Source: SZUA-320 sp963707875
Lineage (GTDB): Bacteria; Gemmatimonadota; Gemmatimonadetes; Gemmatimonadales; GWC2-71-9
DNA: 64,000 bases
NCBI GenBank assembly: GCA_963707875.1
Contig: CAVPRU010000014.1
Span: 744,001-808,000 of the forward strand
Direction: 5' to 3'
The position numbers were made by a program, and so were the translations under genes. Positions within the stretch are counted from its first letter, which is position 1, and each line of letters opens with the position of its first letter. This document shows positions 19,625-29,116 of this stretch, piece by piece. Under the pieces are notes generated by a model. The model did not search any database. It saw only the letters and a list, made by a program, of their open reading frames with translations, and was not told the origin of the DNA.

Positions 19625-22012
19625 ATGGCGAGGTCATGGCTGGGAACCTCTCTGCTGAAGAGCCGGTTTGGTAGACGGCTCTTCGGGCTGTTCGCGATCT
19701 GCTCCCTGCTGCCCACGGCCGTCCTCGCCCTGATCTCCTTCGGTACCGTCACTGGTCAACTGCGTGAATCCAGCATCGTCCGGATCACCCACACCGGTGA
19801 CCAGGTCGGCCGGGGAATCGTGGAACGCCTCCGGCTGCTCAACGAGGACCTGAAGCGAGTCCAGGGGCGCCGCACCCCCTGCCCTCCAGCGGCCACCTGG
19901 CAAGATGGCGCCGCCTGCGACGAAGGCTTCATCTACTGGCTCTCGGCACTGACCTTTGTTCCGATCGAGGGACCGGCAGTTCCGATGTTCGGCCCCCCGG
20001 TGGCGGACCTCCCGCTGGAACACCCAAACGGTCCGGCGGCTGATCGGGATCTCGGGTGGGTGGTCAGCGGCATCGACGCCGGACGGTCGGTGGTGCACCT
20101 GGTCCGCCCGGCGGCACCAGGGGGTCCCGAGGGCCTGCTGGTCGGCAACATCAATCTCCCGTATCTCCAGGGAAACCTGGAAGACACCCCCCTGTTGCCG
20201 ACGATGGTCTTCCATGTGGTGGACGATTCGGTCCGGATCATTCTGGCATCCCATCCCGGAACCGCGGCGATTCCAGTCGAGGGCGGTCCGTCGCTGGCGA
20301 GCACCGGGTCGGGGACCTTCGAGTGGACCATCGGCGACGAGCCCTATCTGGCGGTGTTCCGTCCGCTCCGAGCAGGAGTGGGCCCCGCCCTCCCCAACTG
20401 GCATGTCGTGGTGAGCGAGGACTACGCCGGAGTGATGGGACCGGTGGCGGCCTTCCGACAGAGTTTTCCGATCGTCATCGCCCTGAGTCTCCTCTCCGCA
20501 TTGTTGCTGAGCCTGTGGCAGTTGCGCCGGAGTCTGGCACCGCTGGCGGCGCTCCATGCCGGGACCCGCCGGATCGCCAAGCAGCAGTTCGGGGAGAGTG
20601 TCGTCATCAGCACCAAGGACGAGTTCGGCGATGTGGCCACCTCATTCAACGCCATGGCCGACCAGATCCACACCCAACTCGATGCCCTGCGACGGCTGGC
20701 CTACTTCGATACCCTGACCGGGCTGCCCAACCGGGCCTCCTTTACCCACAAACTCACGACCGAGCTGGAGCGCAACCGGGCCGAGGGCGATCTGGTGGGG
20801 GTCCTGCTGCTCGACCTCGATCACTTCAGCCGGATCAACGACACCCTGGGGCACCGGATCGGGGATTTCCTGGTCCAGGATGTCAGCAGCCGGGTCACGG
20901 CCTGCTGCAACGACCTGGCCCCCGGCTCGCAGGTCGCCCGGCTGGGCGGCGACGAGTTCACCGTGATCGTCCCGGGGCTCACCGAATCCCGGACGGCGGT
21001 GCAGCTGGCGGAACGGATTCTCGAAGCCTTCGCCGCTCCGTTTTCGCTGGACGGACACGAGGTGGTGGTGTCGACCAGCATCGGGATCTCGTTTCATCCG
21101 ATCGACGGCGGCGACATCGAGAGCCTCCTCAAGCACGCCGACGCCGCCATGTACCAGGCCAAGCGGAAGGGGCGGAACCGGCACGAGGTCTATGCCGCGG
21201 CCCTGACCGCCGGCGCGGTGGAACGACTGACCCTCGAGCACCAGCTTCGCCAGGCGCTGGAGCTGGACCAGTTCGCCCTCTGGTACCAGCCGATCGTCGA
21301 CCTCAAGACCGGCCGGATCACCAGTGCCGAGGCGCTGATCCGGTGGCACCACCCGGAGTGGGGCATCGTGCCACCGGGGGAGTTCATTCCGCTCTGCGAA
21401 GAGCGGGGACTGATCGTGCCGATCGGGGAGTGGAGCCTGCGGGCGCTGTGCGCCCAGAGCATGGCCTGGCAGCGGCAGGGACTGCCGGTGATCCCAATTG
21501 CCAACAACCTGTCAGGACAACAGTTGGCGGATCCCGATACCGTGAGCCTGGTCCAGCGGGTGCTCCTGGAGACCGGTCTCCATCCCGGCGCACTCACCAT
21601 CGAACTGACGGAGAGCATCCTGATGGAGGGTGGCAGCGTCGCCTGGGCCGCGGTCCAGGCCCTGTCCGAGCTGGGAGTGGGCCTGGCGATCGACGATTTC
21701 GGCACCGGATATTCCTCCCTGAGCTACCTCAAGCAGTTCCCGGTGCAGACCCTCAAGATCGACCGGTCCTTCATCTCGAACATCACCACCGACCCGGACG
21801 ACGCCGCGATCACCAGGGCCGTCATCGCCCTGGGCCAGGCGCTGGGGCTGCGGACCGTGGCAGAGGGGGTCGAGTCGGAGGAGCAGGCCGAGTACCTGCG
21901 CCGCCAGGGGTGTGACGCCATGCAAGGCTACCTGATCGGCCGTCCGGTACCGGCTCCCGCGTTCGCCACCTATCTCCGGGGTCCCGGGATCCTGGCCCCG
22001 GCCCGCGGATGA
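19625..22012 (+). CDS. Membrane GGDEF-EAL protein with extracytoplasmic sensor and HAMP
   Basis: A 795-residue cyclic-di-GMP turnover protein. Transmembrane helices at about 19-41 and 280-300 flank an extracytoplasmic sensor of about 240 residues with three Cys. A HAMP linker follows. The GGDEF domain (about 360-525) has an intact LGGDEF motif near 441, but the product-inhibition RxxD site is absent (APGS instead). The EAL domain has intact SAEALIRW near 568 and IDDFGTGYSS. Both cyclase and phosphodiesterase activity are therefore possible; which dominates cannot be read from sequence. ATG 19625 follows CAGGAA; an upstream GTG at 19595 is possible. Its 3' end shares the bidirectional hairpin with cspA. 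Confidence 0.9.
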   Translation: MARSWLGTSLLKSRFGRRLFGLFAICSLLPTAVLALISFGTVTGQLRESSIVRITHTGDQVGRGIVERLRLLNEDLKRVQGRRTPCPPAATWQDGAACDEGFIYWLSALTFVPIEGPAVPMFGPPVADLPLEHPNGPAADRDLGWVVSGIDAGRSVVHLVRPAAPGGPEGLLVGNINLPYLQGNLEDTPLLPTMVFHVVDDSVRIILASHPGTAAIPVEGGPSLASTGSGTFEWTIGDEPYLAVFRPLRAGVGPALPNWHVVVSEDYAGVMGPVAAFRQSFPIVIALSLLSALLLSLWQLRRSLAPLAALHAGTRRIAKQQFGESVVISTKDEFGDVATSFNAMADQIHTQLDALRRLAYFDTLTGLPNRASFTHKLTTELERNRAEGDLVGVLLLDLDHFSRINDTLGHRIGDFLVQDVSSRVTACCNDLAPGSQVARLGGDEFTVIVPGLTESRTAVQLAERILEAFAAPFSLDGHEVVVSTSIGISFHPIDGGDIESLLKHADAAMYQAKRKGRNRHEVYAAALTAGAVERLTLEHQLRQALELDQFALWYQPIVDLKTGRITSAEALIRWHHPEWGIVPPGEFIPLCEERGLIVPIGEWSLRALCAQSMAWQRQGLPVIPIANNLSGQQLADPDTVSLVQRVLLETGLHPGALTIELTESILMEGGSVAWAAVQALSELGVGLAIDDFGTGYSSLSYLKQFPVQTLKIDRSFISNITTDPDDAAITRAVIALGQALGLRTVAEGVESEEQAEYLRRQGCDAMQGYLIGRPVPAPAFATYLRGPGILAPARG

Positions 22013-22096
22013 TGGCGGAGGTCGGTCAACCAGTTCCCCACCCGAGCCGATCGCACACACCACCCGCCGCGCCTGACCTGAACATCCCTTCCGGGG

Positions 22097-22136
22097 CAAA
22101 AAACGATCGGCCCGCCATAAGGCGAGCCGATCGTTC
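22097..22136 (-). terminator. Rho-independent terminator of cspA (probably bidirectional)
   Basis: A 14-base-pair stem joins 22103-22116 and 22121-22134 with a four-base loop and one or two mismatches. On the minus strand it is followed by six T (22103 down to 22098), the classic intrinsic terminator layout. On the plus strand the tail TCTTGTTG is weaker but could stop the GGDEF-EAL transcript. Confidence 0.85.
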
Positions 22137-22162
22137 TTGTTGCTGCGGTGTGCGGTGGTGGA

Positions 22163-22372
22163 CTACTTCACCTTGGTGACGTTCTCCGCGGCGGGACCCT
22201 TCTGGCCCTGCACGACATCGAACTCCACCCGCTCACCCTCGGCCAGGGTCTTGAAACCCTCAGCCTGGATTGCCGAATGATGGACGAAGCAGTCTTTCTG
22301 ACCGTCCTCGGGCGTAATGAAGCCGAAGCCCTTGGCATCGTTGAACCACTTGACCGTTCCGGTTGTACGCAT
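22163..22372 (-). CDS. cspA: Cold-shock domain protein
   Basis: A 69-residue single cold-shock domain, an RNA chaperone that melts mRNA structure. RNP1 (KGFGFI) and RNP2 (CFVHHS) are intact, in the order TGTVKWFNDAKGFGFI then DCFVHHSAI. ATG 22372 is preceded by GGAGTAGGAACA. Length and sequence are typical of CspA-type proteins. About 40 bases after the stop is a strong intrinsic terminator. Csp genes often have long structured leaders, and the 557 bases upstream contain several predicted hairpins. Regulation by temperature is likely from family knowledge but not proven here. Confidence 0.95.
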   Translation of the reverse strand: MRTTGTVKWFNDAKGFGFITPEDGQKDCFVHHSAIQAEGFKTLAEGERVEFDVVQGQKGPAAENVTKVK

Positions 22373-22545
22373 TGTTCCTACTCCTTGTTCCTGTGGTAAT
22401 CGGAGTGGGGACATGCCACACGACCGACTACGGTTTGCGTGGATACCACCCCCCACGCGGGGCTGGATTGCCGCGGCGCAGAATGCGCCAGGGACGACAA
22501 CCATGAAAGAAGGGGCCAGCGACCAACGCCAGCCCCTGTCTGATC

Positions 22546-22583
22546 ACGTCGGAAAATCGGGAGCGCACCCGCACTCCCGACGT
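22546..22583. other. Hairpin in the region upstream of cspA
   Basis: ACGTCGG at 22546-22552 pairs with CCGACGT at 22577-22583, with GGGAG and CTCCC continuing the stem inside after a six-base bulge. It lies 174 bases before the cspA start on the minus strand and could be part of its 5' leader. A second imperfect hairpin, AGGGGC...GCCCCT, lies at about 22511-22537. Confidence 0.35.
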
Positions 22584-22649
22584 ACCAACATAGCCAGCCA
22601 CCCCTGAAACAGCAAGTGGGCAGGTTCCAAGCATCACACGGCCCCCCGA

Positions 22650-22722
22650 GCGAACAGCCGTCGGCCCCCTCCGGGGCAATCCGACGGCTTGGGTCGGTGA
22701 TCTCCCCCACCCCGACGTTCGC
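22650..22722. ncRNA. Candidate three-way-junction RNA structure
   Basis: Three nested helices can be drawn. GCGAAC (22650-22655) pairs with GTTCGC (22717-22722) as the closing stem. AGCCGTCGG (22656-22664) pairs with CCGACGGCT (22681-22689) and holds an inner CCCC/GGGG hairpin. GTCGG (22693-22697) pairs with CCGAC (22712-22716). There are almost no unpaired bases at the junction. It lies 208 bases upstream of the barrel-cytochrome gene (plus) and 278 bases upstream of cspA (minus), so it could be a leader element of either. It matches no riboswitch consensus that I can recall. Confidence 0.4.
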
Positions 22723-22759
22723 CCGGTCCCTGGCCTCCTGAAGAACCCCTTCAGAGTCG

Positions 22760-22929
22760 CCTAATGATCCCTTGAGTTCCTGCCATGCACCTTGTGGCAC
22801 GAAGTACAAGGGGCCCCAGGTCGGGGCCAGCCGGGCCGCCGGCGAGGTACCGGTGACCCGACGGGATACCGAACGAATGGGCAGCCCCCGGAACCCATCC
22901 CACCACTTGGAGAGCGAGGCAGGTCCACC
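22760..22929 (+). promoter_or_regulatory. Structured leader before the barrel-cytochrome gene
   Basis: No gene is seen here. CCTTGT near 22790 can pair with ACAAGG near 22806, GGCCCC with GGGGCC around 22811-22827, and GCCGG with CCGGC just after. The run of hairpins ends about 60 bases before the ATG at 22930. It may be a regulated 5' leader, or only GC-rich sequence that folds by chance. Confidence 0.25.
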
Positions 22930-24216
22930 ATGCGAATGCCCGTCCGTACCCCCGTCACAGCCGTCGCGGCGCTCATGCTGCTCGCACCGGCCCCACTCAA
23001 TGCGGTTCCGGCGTGGAGCCGCCTGACGGGCGCTCCCTGCGCTTCCTGTCACGCCGCGCCAACCTGGCAGCTCAACAAGGACGGACTGGAGTTTCTCCGC
23101 AACGGCCACCGGCTGGACCCGCTGAGCGTGGACTCGAAGGACCAGAAGCTGGAGAACTACTTCTCCCTGCTCTTCAAGCTGCGGGTCTTTGCCGATGCTC
23201 GTGACGATGCCCGGACGGGCCTGTCCGAGACCCAGCGGCCCATTTCCCAGTTCGAGCAGCATTCGATGTCGATCTACACCGGCGGTGCACTCAGTGATCG
23301 GTTGTCCTATTTCGCCGAGGTCTACCTGAGCGAAAACACCGGCGCGACCTCGGGCAGCAATATCGTGCAGGGGGATGCCGCCCGGAAGAAGCTGGCCGAG
23401 GCCTTCCTGCAGTACAACCTCCCGGTCGGCAGCGATGGAAATTTCGTCAGGTTCCGCGGCGGCCAGATCCTGCCCGAGATCCTGCACGTCTTTGGGGTGG
23501 GTGCCCGCAGCGCGGAGGCCCGCACGATCGTGTTCAACGATGCCCTGGTCGGCAACGACAATCGCTTCCGGATGTTTTCCCGGCAGCAGGGCCTTGAGGC
23601 CGGGTTGGTGACCAAGCGGGTCGAGCTGGCCACCGGGGTGGTCAACGGCTCCGACGGGGGCACCACCAGTTCGATCGACTCCGACAAGTCCAAGGACCTG
23701 TTCGCCAGTGCGCTGGTGCACCTGGACGAAAACGCGTCAGCCCTGGGAGGCTACTATTACAACGGCCACTTCACGAATTACACGACGAGGTCGGACTACA
23801 GCACCGCGATTCTCTACCAGGACGACTTCTACCGGGCCGGGCTCCTGGGCCGGTTCGTGCGGGAGAACTGGCGGGTGGTGGGAACGGTCTTCGTGGGCAA
23901 CGGCGTCATCAACCCGGCCGGGGACGAAGCCAAGAACCTGGGGTTCTACGGGCTGGTGGATTACAATGTGAGTGAGAACTTCGGGGCCTATGTGCGGTAC
24001 GACCGGGTTGACCCGAACACCGATATCGACCAGAATCATCAGGACATGTTCCTGGTCGGCATCAACGGCCTGTTCTTCCAGAGCGACAAGACCGGCGCGC
24101 GCTGGCAGGTCGAGTTCACCAGCAAGAACAGCTACGCCGGTGGCACGATCAGAGCCCCCGGCACCACCAAGTACCGCGACAACCGCATCTGGTTCCAGGC
24201 CACCTTCGGCTTCTGA
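22930..24216 (+). CDS. Outer-membrane barrel-like protein with one N-terminal heme c motif
   Basis: A 428-residue exported protein. After a signal peptide (about 1-25) comes a single heme c site, CASCH at 37-41, in the text LTGAPCASCHAAP. The remaining 380 residues have the alternating pattern and aromatic turns of a beta-barrel (YYYNGHFTNYTTRSDYSTAILYQDDFYRAGLLGRF is one such part, shown in pieces: YYYNGHF, YSTAILYQDDF). The C-terminus ends in IWFQATFGF, the terminal Phe signature of outer-membrane proteins. The tetraheme cytochrome gene follows 16 bases later. The pair suggests electron transfer across or at the outer membrane. The family is not one I can name, so function is inferred. Confidence 0.75.
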   Translation: MRMPVRTPVTAVAALMLLAPAPLNAVPAWSRLTGAPCASCHAAPTWQLNKDGLEFLRNGHRLDPLSVDSKDQKLENYFSLLFKLRVFADARDDARTGLSETQRPISQFEQHSMSIYTGGALSDRLSYFAEVYLSENTGATSGSNIVQGDAARKKLAEAFLQYNLPVGSDGNFVRFRGGQILPEILHVFGVGARSAEARTIVFNDALVGNDNRFRMFSRQQGLEAGLVTKRVELATGVVNGSDGGTTSSIDSDKSKDLFASALVHLDENASALGGYYYNGHFTNYTTRSDYSTAILYQDDFYRAGLLGRFVRENWRVVGTVFVGNGVINPAGDEAKNLGFYGLVDYNVSENFGAYVRYDRVDPNTDIDQNHQDMFLVGINGLFFQSDKTGARWQVEFTSKNSYAGGTIRAPGTTKYRDNRIWFQATFGF

Positions 24217-24232
24217 GGAAACGGACAACCCT

Positions 24233-24790
24233 ATGAGATCGATCCGCAGACCGGCAGCCGGGTTCATTGGCCTCCTGGCATGGGTGGCGGCTGCCGGGAG
24301 CGTGGCGGCCCAGGAGGAGAAGACCTACGAGTACATCGGGGTGGCCGCCTGCGGCAAGTGCCACAAGACCGAGAAGAACGGCAATCAGCTCCCCATCTGG
24401 GAGCAGACCGAGCATGCCAAGGCGTATGAGACCCTGACCACCCCCCGCGCCGACAGCATCGCGCTGGCGGCGGGGCTCACCACCAAGGCGGCGGAATCCG
24501 AGACCTGCCTCGGATGTCATACCGCCGGCGGCGCTTCCGCGAAGGAGTTCCTGAAGGAGGGGGTCGGCTGCGAGGCGTGCCACAACGCCGGGTCGGGGTA
24601 CAAGCCCCTCAGTGTGATGAAGAACAAGGCCAAGTCGATCGCGTTGGGCATGCGCGAGTTCGCCGACAGCACCGCCAGGGAGGCGCTGTGCCTGACCTGC
24701 CACAACGACAAGAGCCCCACCGCGAAGCCGTTCGACTTTGCGGAGCGGTGGGACAAGATCAAGCACCTGGTTCCCGACGACCCGCCCTGA
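24233..24790 (+). CDS. Secreted tetraheme c-type cytochrome
   Basis: A 185-residue periplasmic or surface cytochrome with a signal peptide ending near AAQ (residue 27). Four heme c sites are visible: CGKCH at 40-44, CLGCH at 92-96, CEACH at 113-117 and CLTCH at 153-157. The layout, including a distal His in EQTEHAKAYETL, resembles the cytochrome c554/c' family. These proteins accept and pass electrons and in some bacteria reduce nitrogen compounds. The gene is 16 bases after the barrel-heme gene and almost certainly in the same operon. A 14-base-pair perfect hairpin lies 26 bases after the stop. Redox partner and terminal acceptor unknown. Confidence 0.87.
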   Translation: MRSIRRPAAGFIGLLAWVAAAGSVAAQEEKTYEYIGVAACGKCHKTEKNGNQLPIWEQTEHAKAYETLTTPRADSIALAAGLTTKAAESETCLGCHTAGGASAKEFLKEGVGCEACHNAGSGYKPLSVMKNKAKSIALGMREFADSTAREALCLTCHNDKSPTAKPFDFAERWDKIKHLVPDDPP

Positions 24791-24815
24791 GCGGTTCACC
24801 TTGAAGGCACGACAA

Positions 24816-24850
24816 CTGGGGGGCCTCCGGACCACGCGGAGGCCCCCCAG
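24816..24850. terminator. Perfect 14-bp hairpin after the tetraheme cytochrome gene
   Basis: CTGGGGGGCCTCCG at 24816-24829 pairs without mismatch with 24837-24850 around a 7-base loop. There is no T run on either side, so it is either an atypical terminator or an mRNA 3'-end stabiliser. Its position fits the end of the cytochrome operon. Confidence 0.6.
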
Positions 24851-24870
24851 TGCTGCTGGAGGGCAAAGCA

Positions 24871-24905
24871 AGACCGCGCCGTGAGGATGACCCCAGGCGC
24901 GGTCT
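24871..24905 (-). terminator. Hairpin downstream of tRNA-Ile
   Basis: AGACCGCGCC (24871-24880) pairs with GGCGCGGTCT (24896-24905) around 15 bases. On the minus strand it lies 14 bases after the tRNA and is followed by TGCTTTG, a modest T-rich tail. Probable tRNA terminator. Confidence 0.55.
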
Positions 24906-24918
24906 GATGTTCTGGGAA

Positions 24919-24993
<75 letters not shown>

Positions 24994-25060
24994 AACAACC
25001 CGGAGACCGGGCGGGGCGAAGGCTAGCCCAGGGGCCAGATCACCGCAACCCCGCCCGGCC

Positions 25061-25267
25061 TCAGTCCTCCTCCTCGATCTGGAAGCCGTCGGCCAGCTCG
25101 TCCTCCTCCTCGTCATCGTCCTCCGAATCCTCGTCCTCATCCTCGTCGTCGAGATCCTCTTCGTCCTCGTCATCAAAGCTGAAGCCGTCATCCTCAAATT
25201 CACTGTCCTCGTCGTCGAGCCGACGACGCAGCTCCACTACCCCAGGCGAGGCCAACCAGGCCGACAT
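25061..25267 (-). CDS. Highly acidic small protein
   Basis: A 68-residue protein with about half of its residues Asp or Glu. A short ordinary N-terminus (MSAWLASPGVVELRRRLDDE) is followed by almost unbroken acidic runs with scattered Phe and Ser. The ATG at 25267 is preceded by GCGGAGGAGCAC, an excellent ribosome site, and this argues that it is really translated. It lies 54 bases after the typA stop on the same strand. Acidic tails like this occur in RNA-polymerase delta-like and histone-mimic proteins, but there is no recognisable domain. The repetitive GAC/GAG codons could also make this a low-complexity region prone to length change. Confidence 0.65.
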   Translation of the reverse strand: MSAWLASPGVVELRRRLDDEDSEFEDDGFSFDDEDEEDLDDEDEDEDSEDDDEEEDELADGFQIEEED

Positions 25268-25321
25268 GTGCTCCTCCGCAGGATGAAAGTGAACCTCCGA
25301 TTTGCCGCCAACGTAGCCACT

Positions 25322-27176
<1,855 letters not shown>

Positions 27177-27339
27177 CTGCTACTCCTCATCCTTCCGGGG
27201 GCCATTCCCCCCGACGGGCCCGTGATTCAGGCGCGCCATATATAGAACATGGCTGTGGGGTACGCAAGGCGCCATCCCCGCCCGCAAGCGCTTTCGGGAT
27301 GCTCCTTTAGGCCACCCAACGTTAGATTCCCCCAGTCTC

Positions 27340-28668
27340 ATGGACCCATCCGACCCAGGTACCATCGCCCTCCGGCTCGCGGCCGTCGTGGCCCTGGTGC
27401 TGGCCAATGCCTTCTTCGTCGCGGCGGAGTTTGCCTTCGTCGGCGCCCGGAAGACCCGGCTCGATGAACTGGCCAAGACCGGCCGGCGCACCGCCCTGGT
27501 CGCCCGCGGGATCATCCGCCAGCTCGACCGGTACATCTCCGCCACCCAGCTGGGCATCACGCTGGCCTCCCTGGGCCTGGGCTGGATCGGGGAACCCGCC
27601 TTGGCCGAGCTGATCGAAGGCGGCTTCCGGGCCCTCCCCGGCCCGTTCGATCTCATCGCCACCCATGCCGTGGCCGTCGGGGTGGCGTTTGCCATCATCA
27701 CGGTGCTCCACATTGTGCTGGGCGAGCTGGTCCCCAAGACCGTGGCCCTGCTGTTCCCGGAACGGATCAGCGAGTGGGCCGCCTTCCCGATGGTCGGGTT
27801 TACCTGGGTCATGGCCGGCCCGATCGCGCTGCTCAACGGATCGGCCAATGCCCTGCTCCGGCTGGCCCGGATCCGGGTCCCCTCCACCAAGGAGCGGCTC
27901 CACAGTCCGGAGGAGATCCGGATGCTGGTGGGCCAGAGCCAGGAGGGGGGTCGACTCGACCTCGATGATGCCAGGCTGCTGGAGGGGGTGTTCGAGTTCA
28001 GCGAAAAGTCGGCCGAGGAGGTCATGACCCCCCGCACCCAGATGATGGTGGTCGCGGCGGAGGATACCGTCGAGCAGGCGGCCGACCGGATCGCCAGCGC
28101 GGGACGGTCGCGCTACCCGGTCATCGGCGAGTCCCAGGACGACGTGGTCGGCGTGGTCCACGCCAAGGACGTCCTGACCGCGGTGCGGCGCAGCCCCGGG
28201 ATCCCGGTCCGGACCATCATGCGGGCCCCGCTCTTCGTGCCCGGCGCGCGGGAGGTTGAGGACGTGCTGGCTGACATGAAGCGGCTCAAGATCCATCTGG
28301 CTCTGGTGCTGGATGAGTACGGCGGCACCGCCGGGCTGGTGACGATGGAGGACCTGCTGGAGGAAATCGTCGGCCCGATCTACGATGAGCACGACGCGCC
28401 GACCGTCGCCCCGTCGGCCACCGCCGGAGGCCCTGTGGTAGAGGGGTCGCTGCCGATTGGAGAGTTCAACCAGCAGTTCGGAGTGGAACTCGACGACAGC
28501 GACTACTCGACGATCGGCGGCTACCTGTTCGGTCAGCTCGGTCGACTCCCAACCGCTGGGGACCGGATCGAGAGCGGCGGGTTCGCCTTCGAGATCGTCG
28601 CCATGGACGGCCGCCGGGTCGACAGCCTCCGCGTGCTCACTCAGCCCGCCCCGCCGACCACCCCGTAG
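27340..28668 (+). CDS. CNNM/CorC-type membrane protein with DUF21 and two CBS domains
   Basis: A 442-residue membrane protein often mis-named hemolysin. The N-terminal DUF21 part (about 1-195) has four hydrophobic segments, with AEFAFVGARKTRLDEL and ATQLGITLASLGLGWIGEP. Two CBS domains follow (about 210-335), beginning with EEVMTPRTQMMVV and RYPVIGESQDDVVGVVHAKDVL. A C-terminal CorC_HlyC domain (about 355-435) closes with GDRIESGGFAFEIVAMDGRRVD. Members handle Mg2+ or Co2+ export or corrinoid-independent stress; the substrate here is inferred as divalent cation. It is divergent from typA. Its 3' side faces pdxA across a convergent gap that holds the paired-hairpin element. Confidence 0.92.
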   Translation: MDPSDPGTIALRLAAVVALVLANAFFVAAEFAFVGARKTRLDELAKTGRRTALVARGIIRQLDRYISATQLGITLASLGLGWIGEPALAELIEGGFRALPGPFDLIATHAVAVGVAFAIITVLHIVLGELVPKTVALLFPERISEWAAFPMVGFTWVMAGPIALLNGSANALLRLARIRVPSTKERLHSPEEIRMLVGQSQEGGRLDLDDARLLEGVFEFSEKSAEEVMTPRTQMMVVAAEDTVEQAADRIASAGRSRYPVIGESQDDVVGVVHAKDVLTAVRRSPGIPVRTIMRAPLFVPGAREVEDVLADMKRLKIHLALVLDEYGGTAGLVTMEDLLEEIVGPIYDEHDAPTVAPSATAGGPVVEGSLPIGEFNQQFGVELDDSDYSTIGGYLFGQLGRLPTAGDRIESGGFAFEIVAMDGRRVDSLRVLTQPAPPTTP

Positions 28669-28705
28669 CCACTCCACCAACCGTCCGCCTTACCGTGTCA
28701 GGCTT

Positions 28706-28816
28706 GGGGCACGGGGGTCTGCCTTGGCGGATTCGCGGTCACTGCTACCCTCGTCTGGTTGGGTCGGAGTCTTCTGGCAGTGACCGACATCCGCCGCGGC
28801 CGCCCCCCGTCCCCCC
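28706..28816 (+). repeat. Long hairpin A1 (plus orientation)
   Basis: The inner stem is GGCGGAT/ATCCGCC plus CGGTCACTGC/GCAGTGACCG, around a loop of about 32 bases containing CTCGTCTGG and TCGGAGTCTTC. An outer stem pairs GGGG-C-ACGGGGG (28706-28717) with CCCCCGT-CCCC (28804 onward). The inner loop closely matches hairpins A2 and B1. Confidence 0.75.
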
Positions 28817-29015
28817 GCCCGACCAACTCCGGGAGCAATGCGGGTTGGCGTCGACCTTGATCTGGGCCGCTGGGCGGGCCGAGTGCGGTCACGGGAGGCA
28901 ATCGCCCGATCGGGGGCGGTCGAGGAAGGCGGTTATGGGGGCGGGTGCAGTCGAGGGGGTAGTCGTCGGGTCGAGTGCGGTCGGCGGAGGCGGTCATGGG
29001 GGCGGGCGCGGGAGT

Positions 29016-29110
29016 GGGGTGGCGACGAGCGGACGTTGGTCACTGCCCCAGCACCCCGAGCCCACCAGACGAGAGTAGCAGTGACCGCCAGTCCGCGAAG
29101 TCGCCACCCC
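29016..29110 (-). repeat. Long hairpin A2 (minus orientation)
   Basis: GGGGTGGCGAC (29016-29026) pairs perfectly with 29100-29110. GCGGAC (29029-29034) pairs with GTCCGC (29091-29096). GGTCACTGC (29038-29046) pairs with GCAGTGACC (29078-29086). Read on the minus strand its loop has CTCGTCTGG like A1, but its outer stem is different in sequence from A1. Confidence 0.75.
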
Positions 29111-29116
29111 GCCCGG

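Larger units (their letters stand above)
28706..29110. repeat. Paired long-hairpin intergenic element, copy A
   Basis: This 405-base block lies between convergent genes and has no coding signature. It consists of two long imperfect hairpins that face each other (28706-28816 and 29016-29110) with 199 bases between them. The same layout recurs at 60150-60578 with a 209-base interior. Both interiors contain a CAACTCCG...GGGTTG hairpin. The two hairpins of copy A share a conserved inner loop when one is read in reverse complement. It could be a REP/BIME-like or MITE-like element, or a structured RNA expressed at gene ends. Confidence 0.75.

Noticed and set aside
22846..22880. Resemblance to the 3' part of a GEMM (c-di-GMP) riboswitch: GGTA...TACC.
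   Set aside because: The GEMM core (GCAAACC, ACGCAAAGCC) is absent upstream, so the match is probably chance.
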